The notes under the pieces were generated by a model. It did not search any database, was not told where the DNA came from, and worked only from the letters and a program-made list of their open reading frames with translations. A stretch of DNA of 28,222 bases, taken from positions 1 to 28,222 of the forward strand of contig CAKRIZ010000030.1 of the NCBI GenBank assembly GCA_934351445.1, read 5' to 3'. The translations under genes and the position numbers were made by a program. Each line of letters begins with the position of its first letter. Within the stretch, counting starts at the first letter, position 1. Origin of the DNA: an uncultured Eubacterium sp. (lineage in GTDB: Bacteria > Bacillota > Clostridia > Lachnospirales > Lachnospiraceae). This document shows positions 14,871-24,351 of this stretch, one piece after another.

Positions 14871-17800
14871 CTAGACCAGGTCAAACAGACTGATCTGGTT
14901 CGTCGCGGGCAGATCACCGAACATACCCATATCTGCCATATTTTCTATAATCTTCTGTGATACCTTTGTGCGCTGTCTGAAATCATCCCGCGATAAAAAC
15001 GGACCGTCTTTTGCAGCTTCCACAACTGTATCCGCAGCCGTATCACCCATGCCGTCAATCGTATTGAGCGATGCCATCAGCTTGCCGTCGATGACTTGAA
15101 AATATCTCGCATCCGCCCGGTAAATATCAATCGGCAGGAATTCATAGCCTCTGGCATACATCTCCTGCACAATCCGCATATCACGGTAGGCATCCTGTTC
15201 CACCGGCGGCAGCTTCTTGTTCTCCTTTGCCGCCTCAGCACTGCGCCGCTCATAGTCCTGCATATAATAATTCAGCCGTTCTTTGCCCATGCACATGACT
15301 TCATAGTTAAACGCCTTGGCGCGGATCGAGAAAAACGCCGCATAATACGCGAGCGGATAAAATACCTTACAATACGCGATACGCCATGCCATCATAACAT
15401 AGGCTGCCGCATGCGCCTTTGGGAACATGTATTTGATCTTTTCACACGACCAGATATACCAGTCCGGCACATCGTGGTCTTTCATATCCTGTTTCCATTC
15501 TTCCCACTTATCACATTTGCCCTTTGCGACCATGCCTTTTCGCACGGCCTCCATGATCTTGAACGACTCCTCAGACTCCACGCCCATACCGATCAGGTAG
15601 GTCATGATATCATCACGCGTACAGATACATGTCGAGATCGTCGCCGTCCCTTCCTTGATCAGCGTCTGTGCATTACCGAGCCATACATCGGTTCCATGTG
15701 ACAGTCCTGCGATACGCACCAGATCGGAAAACTCCTGCGGCTGCGTGTCAATCAACATGCCCATCGCAAAATCCGTACCAAACTCCGGGATGCCGAGTGC
15801 GCCGAGCTTGCAGCCGCTGATATCATCCGGGGTGATCTGAAGTGCGTTTGTATTCTGAAACAATGACATAACACTCGCATCATCGAGCGGGATCTTCTGC
15901 GCATTGATCCCTGTCAGATCCTCGAGCATACGGATCATGGTCGGATCATCGTGTCCGAGTATATCCAGCTTTAACAGGTTATGGTCAATGGAATGATACT
16001 CAAAATGTGTCGTGATCGTATCCGTCGTCATATCATTTGCCGGATGCTGGATCGGTGTAAACGAATAGATCTCATCACCGACCGGCAGCACAACGATACC
16101 ACCCGGATGCTGTCCGGTCGTCCGACGCACGCCGACGCAGCCGGCGAGAATACGTTCGATCTCACAACTACGCTTATGTACGCCACGCTCTTCAAAATAT
16201 TTTTTCACATATCCATAAGCAGTCTTATCCGCCAGTGTACCGATCGTACCGGCGCGGAACGTCTGCCCTGCACCGAAGATAACCTCCGTATATTTATGCG
16301 CCTTACTCTGATAATCTCCTGAAAAATTCAGGTCAATATCCGGCTCCTTATCTCCCTTAAATCCAAGGAACGTCTCAAACGGAATATCAAATCCGTCTTT
16401 TTCCAGCGGCTCACCACAGTTTGGACAGTACCGATCCGGCATGTCACAGCCACCGCGTCCAGCAAATGCCTTGACTTCCGGCGAATCAAAGTCTACAAAA
16501 TGACAATTTTTACAGTAATAATGTGGGCTGAGCGGATTGACCTCCGTGATACCGGACATCGTCGCCACAAACGATGATCCGACTGATCCACGTGATCCTA
16601 CCAGATATCCGTCCTCATTAGACTTCCATACGAGCTTCTGCGCGATAATATACATCACGGCGTAACCGTTTCCGATAATCGAATTCAGTTCACGCTCCAA
16701 CCGTTCCGATACGATCTCCGGCAGATTTGGACCATACATCTCATGCGCCTTGTTATAACAGATATCGCGCAGCATCTGATCCGAGTTCTCGATGACCGGC
16801 GGACACTTATCCGGCCGCACCGGTGAGATCTTTTCACACATATCAGCGATCTTATTCGTGTTCGTGATGACGATCTCCTCTGCCTTTTCACTGCCGAGAT
16901 ACTGGAACTCCCCGAGCATCTCCTCGGTCGTGCGCAGATACAGCGGAGCCTGCTCATCCGCATCGGAAAAACCTTTTCCAGCCATAATGATCCGGCGGTA
17001 GATCTCATCCTCCGGATTCAGGAAATGGACATCACAGGTCGCTACCACCAATTTGTGGAAATCTTCCCCGAGCTGTACAATCTGACGGTTCAGATCCTGG
17101 ATATCCTCTACGGAATTGACCGGACTCTTTGGATCACGCAGCATAAATGCATTGTTTCCGACCGGCTGTATCTCCAGATAATCATAAAATTCCACTAAAC
17201 GTGCGATCTCCTGCGCAGGTCTGCCGTTTAACAATGCCTGATACAACTCCCCGGCTTCACACGCAGATCCTAAAATCAGGCCTTCCCTGTATTTTTGCAG
17301 TTCGCTCTTAGGGATACGTGGCCGCTTGTGATAGTAAGTCAGATGCGACAGGGAGACCAACCGGTACAGGTTTACACGCCCAATATCATTTTTTGCCAGT
17401 ATGATTGCATGATACGTCGGCATCTTCTGAATTGCTTCAGCCGTTGGAATACCTTTCTCGTTTAGTTCATCGAGCGTTGTAATATGTCTGCTCTCAAACA
17501 TCTCGATAAATTTCACAAAAATCTCTGCCGTGCATGCAGCATCATCTACTGCACGGTGATGATTCTCCAGCGACACACCGACTGCCTTTGCAACGGTATC
17601 CAGCTTGTACCGGTTGAGCTGCGGCAGCAGAAAACGAGCCATCGCTACCGTATCTGCCACCGTAAAATCACAGGAAAGATGCAGATCTTCACAATTTTTT
17701 TGTATGAAACTCATATCGAATTCTGCATTGTGTGCCACCATCACACAGCCCTTGCAAAATTCCATAAATGCAGGCAGGATCTCTGCGATCAGCGGTGCAT

Positions 17801-19430
17801 CGATCACCATGTCGTCACGGATGCCTGTCAGCTCCTCAATATCGAACGGGATCGGGATCTGCGGATTCACAAATGTTGAGAAGCGCTCTGTGATCGCGCC
17901 GCCTTGCACCTTTACGGCTCCGATCTCGATAATACGGTTCTTCTTGGGACTAAAACCGGTTGTCTCAAGATCGAATACAACATAATCTCCCTGAAAATCC
18001 TGTCCAGCCGGATGTTTCACGATCCGTTTGGTATCATCTACGAGATATGCCTCGACACCATAGATCAGCTTGAAATCAGCTCCCTTTGGAATCGCATGGT
18101 TTGCAACTGGGAACGCCTGCACTGCACCATGATCCGTGATCGCGATACTGTGATGTCCAAATGCGACCGCCTGTGCGATAATATCCCCGACATCGGATAC
18201 ACCGTCCATATCACTCATCTTTGTATGGCAGTGCAGCTCTACACGTTTGCGCACGGACTGATCTACACGCTTTGTTGTAAAATCCGGGATTTTCTTAATA
18301 CCCATCACAGATGCCACCGTCAGTTCATGATCAAAACGATCCAGCGATGCCACACCTTTGATTTTGACAAACGCGCCCTTTTTTAAAGATCCCCGCAGTT
18401 CATCGAGATCTTCATTCCTCGTAAAGATCTTGATCACCATCGTATCGGTAAAATCCGTGACCGTGAGAAAAAGGATCGTCTTCTCACCACGGATCTCACG
18501 CTCATCGGTAGCTGTGATCCTGCCTCTGATCACGACATCTCCGATCTCACCCTGTATCTGGCTGATCGGCATATCTTCCTCATCAAAATCACGGCCATAC
18601 AACACATCCGGATTGTCTGACCGCTTGCGGGTAAACCCACCCTTTGTGAAACCACCCGATGACGCATTTCCCCTTCCGCCTGCAGAAAATGTCTTCTGTG
18701 AAGGAGGCATCGGCCGCTCTTTTGCAGATTTTGCTCCTTTTTCCTGCGCATCTGTCTTCTTTGGCTGCTGCGTGCCAGCGCCGGATAATTCCTGCGGTTC
18801 GTCCTTCCACTCCATCAGGCTGCCATCCTCGCGCACATGCTTTTCAGCCAGTGACGAATGCTGGACAATCCTATGTATGGCCAGTTCCATCTGCTTATCC
18901 GATTCTTCCTTGTGCCTGTTCGCCTTTGGCTGTTCAAACTGAAGGTCGATCACCAGTGTGATGCCACAGCGGTCACAGACGATCTTCTCTAAAATATCGA
19001 CCAGTTCTTCACCACGCTCCTGCGCGAGTACGGTACGCGGCATATGTAGCATCAGATGCGTCTCATCAACAAACTCCATCGGTGCTGAACGGTACAGACT
19101 ATACAATACAGCAGAATAGTCCTTTAATTCCAGCCGGATACTGTCATCATAGACATCCAGCAGTGACTTTGCCGTATACTGCGCGGAAAGCTGATAGCGC
19201 TCCCTGATCTTCACCTTCAGATCCCTGCCACAAAAAATCTGCTGATGAATGTCACGCTCCAACTGAAAAATATATTTTTTTGGAATTAATCTCGTACTGT
19301 ACACATAGATCCGGTAGATGTCCTTCGCACGGTTCGTGCTGACTTTCTCGATCTGTACATTACTGAGCAGCTGTTTGATGTCCGATGCTACATCGAGCGT
19401 CGGAAACACCTCAAAAAACGCTTTCGCCAC
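14871..19430 (-). CDS. polC: DNA polymerase III alpha subunit, PolC type
   Basis: PolC is the main replicative polymerase of low-GC Gram-positives and contains its own proofreading exonuclease. The 1519-residue protein has an N-terminal domain (about 1-170), a low-complexity linker (170-270), an OB fold (about 298-380), and a PHP domain starting at HCHTKMSDMDG (400-410) interrupted by the DnaQ-like exonuclease (about 483-645; D487/E489 in FDLETTG and H625/D629 in HHRAVDDA). The polymerase core follows, with SRGSVGSSF (946-954), zinc cysteines C973/C976 and C1002/C1005, and the catalytic aspartates in PDIDLNFSG (1030-1038). The C-terminus ends in a beta-clamp-binding-like QISLFDLV. The start is GTG at 19428-19430, with GGGGTGA just upstream inside the end of ispG. 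Only 3 bp separate it from ispG, so translation is probably coupled. Confidence 0.98.
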   Translation of the reverse strand: MAKAFFEVFPTLDVASDIKQLLSNVQIEKVSTNRAKDIYRIYVYSTRLIPKKYIFQLERDIHQQIFCGRDLKVKIRERYQLSAQYTAKSLLDVYDDSIRLELKDYSAVLYSLYRSAPMEFVDETHLMLHMPRTVLAQERGEELVDILEKIVCDRCGITLVIDLQFEQPKANRHKEESDKQMELAIHRIVQHSSLAEKHVREDGSLMEWKDEPQELSGAGTQQPKKTDAQEKGAKSAKERPMPPSQKTFSAGGRGNASSGGFTKGGFTRKRSDNPDVLYGRDFDEEDMPISQIQGEIGDVVIRGRITATDEREIRGEKTILFLTVTDFTDTMVIKIFTRNEDLDELRGSLKKGAFVKIKGVASLDRFDHELTVASVMGIKKIPDFTTKRVDQSVRKRVELHCHTKMSDMDGVSDVGDIIAQAVAFGHHSIAITDHGAVQAFPVANHAIPKGADFKLIYGVEAYLVDDTKRIVKHPAGQDFQGDYVVFDLETTGFSPKKNRIIEIGAVKVQGGAITERFSTFVNPQIPIPFDIEELTGIRDDMVIDAPLIAEILPAFMEFCKGCVMVAHNAEFDMSFIQKNCEDLHLSCDFTVADTVAMARFLLPQLNRYKLDTVAKAVGVSLENHHRAVDDAACTAEIFVKFIEMFESRHITTLDELNEKGIPTAEAIQKMPTYHAIILAKNDIGRVNLYRLVSLSHLTYYHKRPRIPKSELQKYREGLILGSACEAGELYQALLNGRPAQEIARLVEFYDYLEIQPVGNNAFMLRDPKSPVNSVEDIQDLNRQIVQLGEDFHKLVVATCDVHFLNPEDEIYRRIIMAGKGFSDADEQAPLYLRTTEEMLGEFQYLGSEKAEEIVITNTNKIADMCEKISPVRPDKCPPVIENSDQMLRDICYNKAHEMYGPNLPEIVSERLERELNSIIGNGYAVMYIIAQKLVWKSNEDGYLVGSRGSVGSSFVATMSGITEVNPLSPHYYCKNCHFVDFDSPEVKAFAGRGGCDMPDRYCPNCGEPLEKDGFDIPFETFLGFKGDKEPDIDLNFSGDYQSKAHKYTEVIFGAGQTFRAGTIGTLADKTAYGYVKKYFEERGVHKRSCEIERILAGCVGVRRTTGQHPGGIVVLPVGDEIYSFTPIQHPANDMTTDTITTHFEYHSIDHNLLKLDILGHDDPTMIRMLEDLTGINAQKIPLDDASVMSLFQNTNALQITPDDISGCKLGALGIPEFGTDFAMGMLIDTQPQEFSDLVRIAGLSHGTDVWLGNAQTLIKEGTATISTCICTRDDIMTYLIGMGVESEESFKIMEAVRKGMVAKGKCDKWEEWKQDMKDHDVPDWYIWSCEKIKYMFPKAHAAAYVMMAWRIAYCKVFYPLAYYAAFFSIRAKAFNYEVMCMGKERLNYYMQDYERRSAEAAKENKKLPPVEQDAYRDMRIVQEMYARGYEFLPIDIYRADARYFQVIDGKLMASLNTIDGMGDTAADTVVEAAKDGPFLSRDDFRQRTKVSQKIIENMADMGMFGDLPATNQISLFDLV

Positions 19431-19433
19431 TAT

Positions 19434-20522
19434 TTATTCACCCCAATGATCCAGTTCCTCTTGCAATGCACCCAGGAGTTCTGCCTCCGGCACTTTTTTA
19501 ATAATCTGGCCGTGCTTCATCAGCAAGCCCTCACCAATGCCGCCTGCCACACCCAGATCTGCCTCTCTCGCCTCCCCGGGACCATTTACCACGCAGCCCA
19601 TCACAGCGACCTTGATATCCAGGGGATACTGTTCTACCAGATTCTCAACCTGTCCGGCGAGTGAGATCAGGTCAATCTGTGTCCGTCCACAGGTCGGGCA
19701 TGAGACGACCTCCACGCCGCCGTCCCGAAGTCCGAGTGTCTTTAAGATCAGCTTGGCGCATTTGATCTCTTCAATCGGTGCCCCTGTCAGGGACACACGG
19801 ATCGTATCGCCAATTCCCTGACCTAAAATCAGTCCGAGACCAACGGATGATTTGATGGTTCCACGTGTCAGTGTGCCTGCCTCCGTGATACCGACATGCA
19901 ATGGATGATCCGTCTGCGCAGCAATCAGCTCATGTGCACGCACACACATCATCACATCTGAGGATTTAATACTGATCACCAGATGATCATAGCCCATATC
20001 CTCTATGAGGTGCACTTTATCCAATGCACTCTCAACCAGTCCCTCTGCCGTCACGCCGCCATATTTTTCCAACAGCGGTTTTTCCAGTGATCCGCTGTTG
20101 ACACCGACCCGGATCGGGATCTGACGCTCCCTTGCACAGTCAACGACTGCCTTGACACGTTCGGCACTGCCGATATTGCCCGGATTAATCCGGATCTTAT
20201 CCGCGCCGTTTTCCATCGCAGCGACCGCCAGCCGGTAATCAAAGTGAATATCAGCGACAAGCGGAATATGAATCTGCTGCTTGATCTGCGCAAGTGCCTT
20301 TGCTGCCTCCATATCCGGCACTGCACAGCGGATGATCTCGCAGCCCGCACGCTCCAGCTCCAGAATCTGTGCCACAGTCGCTGCCACATCCTGCGTCTTT
20401 GTATTCGTCATAGACTGAATCAGGATTGGATGGCCGCCACCAATGATGCGGTCACCGATCTGTACCGTCTTTGTATGCATTCTCTGTATGTTTCCATTTC
20501 TCTTATTGTCGGTAATTCCCAT
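19434..20522 (-). CDS. ispG: 4-hydroxy-3-methylbut-2-enyl-diphosphate synthase
   Basis: IspG (GcpE) performs the penultimate MEP-pathway step, reducing ME-cPP to HMBPP with a [4Fe-4S] cluster. The 362-residue protein shows the TIM-barrel part (ILIQSMTNTKT near 32-43, PLVADIHFDYRLA near 87-99) and the C-terminal cluster domain. The cluster ligands are C275 and C278 (CPTCGR), C310 and E317 (CVVNGPGE). The ATG at 20520-20522 is chosen because AGAGGTGA stands at correct spacing. An in-frame GTG at 20529-20531 would overlap that site. It sits between rseP and polC, the usual place in Clostridia. Together with dxr it gives this operon two MEP enzymes feeding uppS. Confidence 0.97.
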   Translation of the reverse strand: MGITDNKRNGNIQRMHTKTVQIGDRIIGGGHPILIQSMTNTKTQDVAATVAQILELERAGCEIIRCAVPDMEAAKALAQIKQQIHIPLVADIHFDYRLAVAAMENGADKIRINPGNIGSAERVKAVVDCARERQIPIRVGVNSGSLEKPLLEKYGGVTAEGLVESALDKVHLIEDMGYDHLVISIKSSDVMMCVRAHELIAAQTDHPLHVGITEAGTLTRGTIKSSVGLGLILGQGIGDTIRVSLTGAPIEEIKCAKLILKTLGLRDGGVEVVSCPTCGRTQIDLISLAGQVENLVEQYPLDIKVAVMGCVVNGPGEAREADLGVAGGIGEGLLMKHGQIIKKVPEAELLGALQEELDHWGE

Positions 20523-20539
20523 TTCTGTCACCTCTAAAG

Positions 20540-21574
20540 CTACATGAACAGCTTTCGTATGTCATTGCCCATCACAACGACCATCAATACCATTAATACA
20601 ATCAGCCCGACGTAATGAACCATGCCTTCCTTTTGCGGATCCAGACGCTTGCCGCGGATCGCTTCTATGATAAAAAATACCAGTCTGCCACCGTCTAATG
20701 CCGGCAGTGGAAGCAGATTCATGACGCCAAGGTTTGCAGACAGCAAGATCGCCATATTGATCATATTTAAAAAGACATACAACATACCGTCTGACTTGCT
20801 CTCGGTGTAAGTATCCCCGATCGTCTTTACGATACCCACCGGACCTGACAGGTCATTCATATGCAGTTGTCCGGTCACCAGTTTGCCGAGACTCTGCAGC
20901 GTCGTCGAAATCCAGTATTTTACCTCATAAAAACTATAACGGATCACACGGAGCGGTCCACTCTTTACTCTGCCGACACTGCCCTGAAAACCGAACAGAT
21001 AACGACCGCTCTCCTCGTCATATGTCGGAGTGACCTCAGCCGTATGACGCTCTCCATCATGTTCCCATGTCACATTGATGGTCTCCCCGCTGTGAAAATA
21101 AGTATACACACTGATCTCGCGGTAAAAATGAATCGGTTTGCGATCCAGCTTTATGATCGTATCGCCGCCGGCAATCCCTGCCTCAGCCGCCGGTGAATCC
21201 GGTATCGTCTGCAGGATCGTAGGATCATCAATACCTGCGACACCCAGAATAATGAGCGACAGTATCCATGCCAGAACAAAGTTAAATAACGGGCCGGCAA
21301 ACACGATGGAAAATCTCTGCCATACACCCTTTTTTCCAAATGCCCTGCCCGAATCACTCTCCTCATCTTCGCCTTCCATCATACAGGCTCCGCCAAAGGG
21401 CAGCAGCTTCAGTGAGTAAAATGTCTCCCCTTTGTGAAAGCCGATAATCGTCGGCCCGAGTCCCAGACAGAACTCATTTACCTGCACACCATTGATCTTC
21501 GCGAGCAGGAAATGTCCAAGCTCATGAAACAATATAATCAAACTAAATAATATAATCGCAATAATAATATTCAA
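20540..21574 (-). CDS. rseP: Site-2 intramembrane metalloprotease RseP/RasP
   Basis: RseP-family proteases cut membrane-embedded substrates such as anti-sigma factors and leftover signal peptides. The 344-residue protein has the zinc motif HELGH (17-21) in the first membrane segment, a PDZ domain (about 115-190), and the third zinc ligand D294 in LPLPALDGGRL. Hydrophobic segments lie near 1-25, 90-112, 264-290 and 320-336. The start is TTG at 21572-21574. AGGTGA, whose TGA is the dxr stop codon, is its ribosome binding site, which points to translational coupling with dxr. Its place between dxr and ispG matches other Clostridia. The substrate is not indicated by the neighbourhood. Confidence 0.96.
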   Translation of the reverse strand: MNIIIAIILFSLIILFHELGHFLLAKINGVQVNEFCLGLGPTIIGFHKGETFYSLKLLPFGGACMMEGEDEESDSGRAFGKKGVWQRFSIVFAGPLFNFVLAWILSLIILGVAGIDDPTILQTIPDSPAAEAGIAGGDTIIKLDRKPIHFYREISVYTYFHSGETINVTWEHDGERHTAEVTPTYDEESGRYLFGFQGSVGRVKSGPLRVIRYSFYEVKYWISTTLQSLGKLVTGQLHMNDLSGPVGIVKTIGDTYTESKSDGMLYVFLNMINMAILLSANLGVMNLLPLPALDGGRLVFFIIEAIRGKRLDPQKEGMVHYVGLIVLMVLMVVVMGNDIRKLFM

Positions 21575-21578
21575 CTTA

Positions 21579-22718
21579 TCACCTGCTCTCTATTCTTTCC
21601 CGCACCTCGGCCTCTGTCGCCAGAATCTGCTCCACGCCCGGTGACTCGATATATGTGCTGTGCTGCATACATTCCTCTATGATCTCCGTAATCTGCAGAT
21701 ATGAGATCTTCTCCTGTAAAAACAAAGCAACTGCAGCCTCGTTTGCGGCATTAAATATGGTCGGCATGTTGCCACCCTTTTTCATTGCCTGATATGCCAA
21801 TGGCAATCCACGAAATGTCTGCGTGTCCGGTTCCTCGAAGGTGATCGATCCAAGTGCTGCAAAATCCAGCCGCCTGCCATCCAGTGGTCTGCGTCTCGGG
21901 TAATAGAGCGCATATTGGATCGGCAGACGCATATCCGGTGTGCCAAGCTGTGCAATAATACTGCCATCCTCATACTGCACCATCGAATGAATCACACTCT
22001 GTGGCTGTACAACCACCTGAATCTGCTCCGGTTCTACACCAAACAGCCACTTTGCCTCCATCACTTCCAATCCCTTATTTACCAGTGTGGAGGAATCGAC
22101 CGTAATCTTTTTGCCCATCGACCAATTCGGATGTCTGAGGGCATCTTCCAATGTCACCTTTTCCAGTTCTGCACGCGTTTTTCCACGGAAAGGCCCACCG
22201 GATGCAGTCAGCAGGATCTTTTCTATTTTATTGACACGTTCTCCGTTTAATGACTGGAAAATGGCGGAATGTTCACTGTCTACCGGCAGGATCTGCACAT
22301 CATATTCTTTTGCCATCGGCATAATGAGATGTCCTGCGGTAACGAGTGTCTCCTTGTTCGCCAGCGCAATATTTTTGCCGGACTGGATCGCCGCAATCGT
22401 AGGGCGCAGACCCAGCATGCCAACAATCGCTGTTACAAGTATCTCGCTGTCCGGATCTGCTGCGATCTCGATCAGTCCTTCCATGCCAAAATGCACTTTT
22501 ACACCCAGATCTGCGACCCTCGTGCGCAGATCATACGCATCCTTTTCCTCCCATACTGCCACATTTCTAGGCAGAAATTCGCGGATCTGCTGTTCAAACA
22601 GATCAATATTATGTCCTGCCGCCATCGCTGTCACCTGCAGATCTCCCTGTGCGCGGACGACCTCCAGGGTCTGTGTTCCGATAGAACCGGTAGAACCGAG
22701 AATAGCTATCTTTTTCAT
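21579..22718 (-). CDS. dxr: 1-deoxy-D-xylulose-5-phosphate reductoisomerase
   Basis: Dxr (IspC) makes 2-C-methyl-D-erythritol 4-phosphate, the first committed MEP-pathway step, using NADPH and a divalent metal. The 379-residue protein has the NADPH motif GSTGSIG (8-14), NKET (121-124), metal ligands D147 and E149 in VDSEHSA and E218 in NKGLEVMEA, and the flexible-loop signature HPNWSMG (196-202). All are intact and the length is normal. It follows cdsA by 25 bp and runs directly into rseP, sharing the stop/ribosome-binding region. The product leads, through ispG and later enzymes elsewhere, to the FPP and IPP used by uppS two genes upstream. Confidence 0.98.
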   Translation of the reverse strand: MKKIAILGSTGSIGTQTLEVVRAQGDLQVTAMAAGHNIDLFEQQIREFLPRNVAVWEEKDAYDLRTRVADLGVKVHFGMEGLIEIAADPDSEILVTAIVGMLGLRPTIAAIQSGKNIALANKETLVTAGHLIMPMAKEYDVQILPVDSEHSAIFQSLNGERVNKIEKILLTASGGPFRGKTRAELEKVTLEDALRHPNWSMGKKITVDSSTLVNKGLEVMEAKWLFGVEPEQIQVVVQPQSVIHSMVQYEDGSIIAQLGTPDMRLPIQYALYYPRRRPLDGRRLDFAALGSITFEEPDTQTFRGLPLAYQAMKKGGNMPTIFNAANEAAVALFLQEKISYLQITEIIEECMQHSTYIESPGVEQILATEAEVRERIESR

Positions 22719-22743
22719 TGTCGTATTCCTCTTTCATTCAGTA

Positions 22744-23559
22744 TCATTGCATGAAGTAATCAGCCAGGAAATAGATGACCGGAGCCGTAAATATCACAGA
22801 ATCGAACCGGTCAAGTACACCTCCGTGGCCTGGAATCAGCTTTCCGTAATCTTTGACGTCATAATATCTTTTGATTGCCGAGGCAGTGAGATCGCCGACC
22901 ATGGAGATCAGCGCACCTGCTGCACTGATCAGCGTCAGCACCCATACCTGTGCATATGTAATATCCATCTGTTTTGCAAAAATATACGCGTAAATGTGTG
23001 TCAACAGCATCGTACCGGCCACACCGCCGACCGCCCCTTCGATTGATTTCTTCGGGGAGAGAACCGGTGACATCTTATGCTTGCCAAACAGCTTTCCCAC
23101 GCAGTAGGCACATGTATCACATCCCCAGGAGGATAAAAAGATCAGCCATACCGTATAGGTTCCATTCGGCAGCATCCGCGTCTGATACAGGAACGAAAAC
23201 ATAATGCCGACATATAGGATACCAAATATCACCTGCATCACTTGATTGCTGTTATATTTCGGATAGGTACACACCATCAGACACAGACATGCCATCATGA
23301 CGATCATCAGATACATCATCCAGTTGATCGGCAGCGCTGCTTCCGTGGCAGCTGCCAATAACAGATAATACAAAATAACCAGCACATAACCAAGCCAGCC
23401 TAACATTGTCTTATGAATCTGAAAGACACGGTATAATTCCATCAGGCCGATGAGTGACAATGTCAGCGAGACCGCCCATAAAACATATCCTCCACTGATA
23501 ATAAATACAAGTGCCAGAATCACAAGTACAATTCCGCTGATCAGTCTGGTACGAAACAT
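22744..23559 (-). CDS. cdsA: Phosphatidate cytidylyltransferase (CDP-diacylglycerol synthase)
   Basis: CdsA is a membrane enzyme that activates phosphatidic acid with CTP to CDP-diacylglycerol for all phospholipid synthesis. The 271-residue protein is mostly hydrophobic, with about seven to eight membrane segments. It carries the family signatures SPKKSIEG (168-175), GDLTAS (222-227) and GHGGVLDRFDS (244-254), whose D250 and D253 bind metal. The start ATG at 23559 lies 3 bp after uppS, with GGAGGAATAA inside the uppS end, so the two are probably translated in a coupled way. The uppS-cdsA pair is conserved in most bacteria. Confidence 0.97.
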   Translation of the reverse strand: MFRTRLISGIVLVILALVFIISGGYVLWAVSLTLSLIGLMELYRVFQIHKTMLGWLGYVLVILYYLLLAAATEAALPINWMMYLMIVMMACLCLMVCTYPKYNSNQVMQVIFGILYVGIMFSFLYQTRMLPNGTYTVWLIFLSSWGCDTCAYCVGKLFGKHKMSPVLSPKKSIEGAVGGVAGTMLLTHIYAYIFAKQMDITYAQVWVLTLISAAGALISMVGDLTASAIKRYYDVKDYGKLIPGHGGVLDRFDSVIFTAPVIYFLADYFMQ

Positions 23560-23562
23560 AGA

Positions 23563-24270
23563 TTATTCCTCCTTGATGCCTCCATAACGACGATCCCTGT
23601 TTTCGTAGGCATCGATCGCTTTTCTCAATTCTTTTTCATCAAAATCCGGCCACGGCACACCCGTAAAATAAAACTCGCTGTATGCCAACTGCCAGAGCAG
23701 ATAATTTGATAAACGCTGTTCCCCACTGGTACGAATCAACAGATCTGGATCCGGCAGTTCTCTTGTATCCAGATAACTGCCAAACAGTTCCTCCGTCAGT
23801 TCCTCGGGAGCAAGTTTTTCCTCCTTTACATCTGCACAGACACTCCGCATAGCGCGCAGCATCTCATCCCGGCTGCCATAATTAATCGCAATCGTCAGAT
23901 TCAGACCGTCATATACAGATGATACCCGTTCTGCTTCAATGATCTGTTTTTGGAATTTTTCCGATAGGCGGCTGATATCGCCAATGACGCGGATATGCAT
24001 TTTATTTTCATGTGCTGTCTGCACACATTTATTGAGGTAGCCAGCCAGCAGCTTCATCAATGCCTTTACCTCCGCTTCAGGTCTTGACCAGTTCTCTGTA
24101 GAGAATGCATACAGGGTCAGATATTTCACGCCCAGTTTTTTTGCTGCCAGACAGATGTTCTCCACGTTCTTCGCACCGGCTGTATGACCTGCATTTCGCG
24201 GCAGTCCCCTTTTTTTCGCCCATCTTCCGTTGCCATCCATGATGATGGCTATATGCTGCGGAACACTCAT
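23563..24270 (-). CDS. uppS: Undecaprenyl-diphosphate synthase (cis-prenyltransferase)
   Basis: UppS extends farnesyl diphosphate with eight IPP units to the C55 carrier used for peptidoglycan and surface polysaccharides. The 235-residue protein begins with IAIIMDGNGRWAKKRG, containing the catalytic D12 and the diphosphate-binding GNGRW. It also has NYGSRDE near 150 and the C-terminal signature PDLLIRTSGEQRLSN followed by SEFYF, all hallmarks of the Z-type family. The ATG at 24270 follows AAGGAGGA. It is separated from frr by 81 bp that hold a probable intrinsic terminator, so its level may be partly uncoupled from the upstream genes. Confidence 0.97.
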   Translation of the reverse strand: MSVPQHIAIIMDGNGRWAKKRGLPRNAGHTAGAKNVENICLAAKKLGVKYLTLYAFSTENWSRPEAEVKALMKLLAGYLNKCVQTAHENKMHIRVIGDISRLSEKFQKQIIEAERVSSVYDGLNLTIAINYGSRDEMLRAMRSVCADVKEEKLAPEELTEELFGSYLDTRELPDPDLLIRTSGEQRLSNYLLWQLAYSEFYFTGVPWPDFDEKELRKAIDAYENRDRRYGGIKEE

Positions 24271-24304
24271 TTTTGTCCTCCTTGCTATTTCTCCAAATGA
24301 TGTG

Positions 24305-24338
24305 AAAAATGAGGCATTGCAAATGCAAGCCCCATTTT
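24305..24338 (-). terminator. Probable internal terminator between frr and uppS
   Basis: On the minus strand AAAATG-G-GGC-TTGC pairs with GCAA-T-GCC-T-CATTTT around a 4-nt loop, with two single mismatches, and continues into T. It lies just past the frr stop codon. In the middle of this gene series it would give partial termination. Confidence 0.5.
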
Positions 24339-24351
24339 CTGTTCCGTTTGA

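Noticed and set aside
15096..15701. Long plus-strand frames opposite polC (also 18358-18942)
   Set aside because: PolC is complete with all catalytic motifs. The antisense products are His/Arg/Ile or Ser-rich and resemble nothing.
22087..23046. A 319-codon plus-strand open frame across the dxr/cdsA junction
   Set aside because: It runs antisense through two well-supported genes with intact motifs, has a Ser/Arg/Ile-rich composition typical of shadow frames, and no good ribosome binding site.
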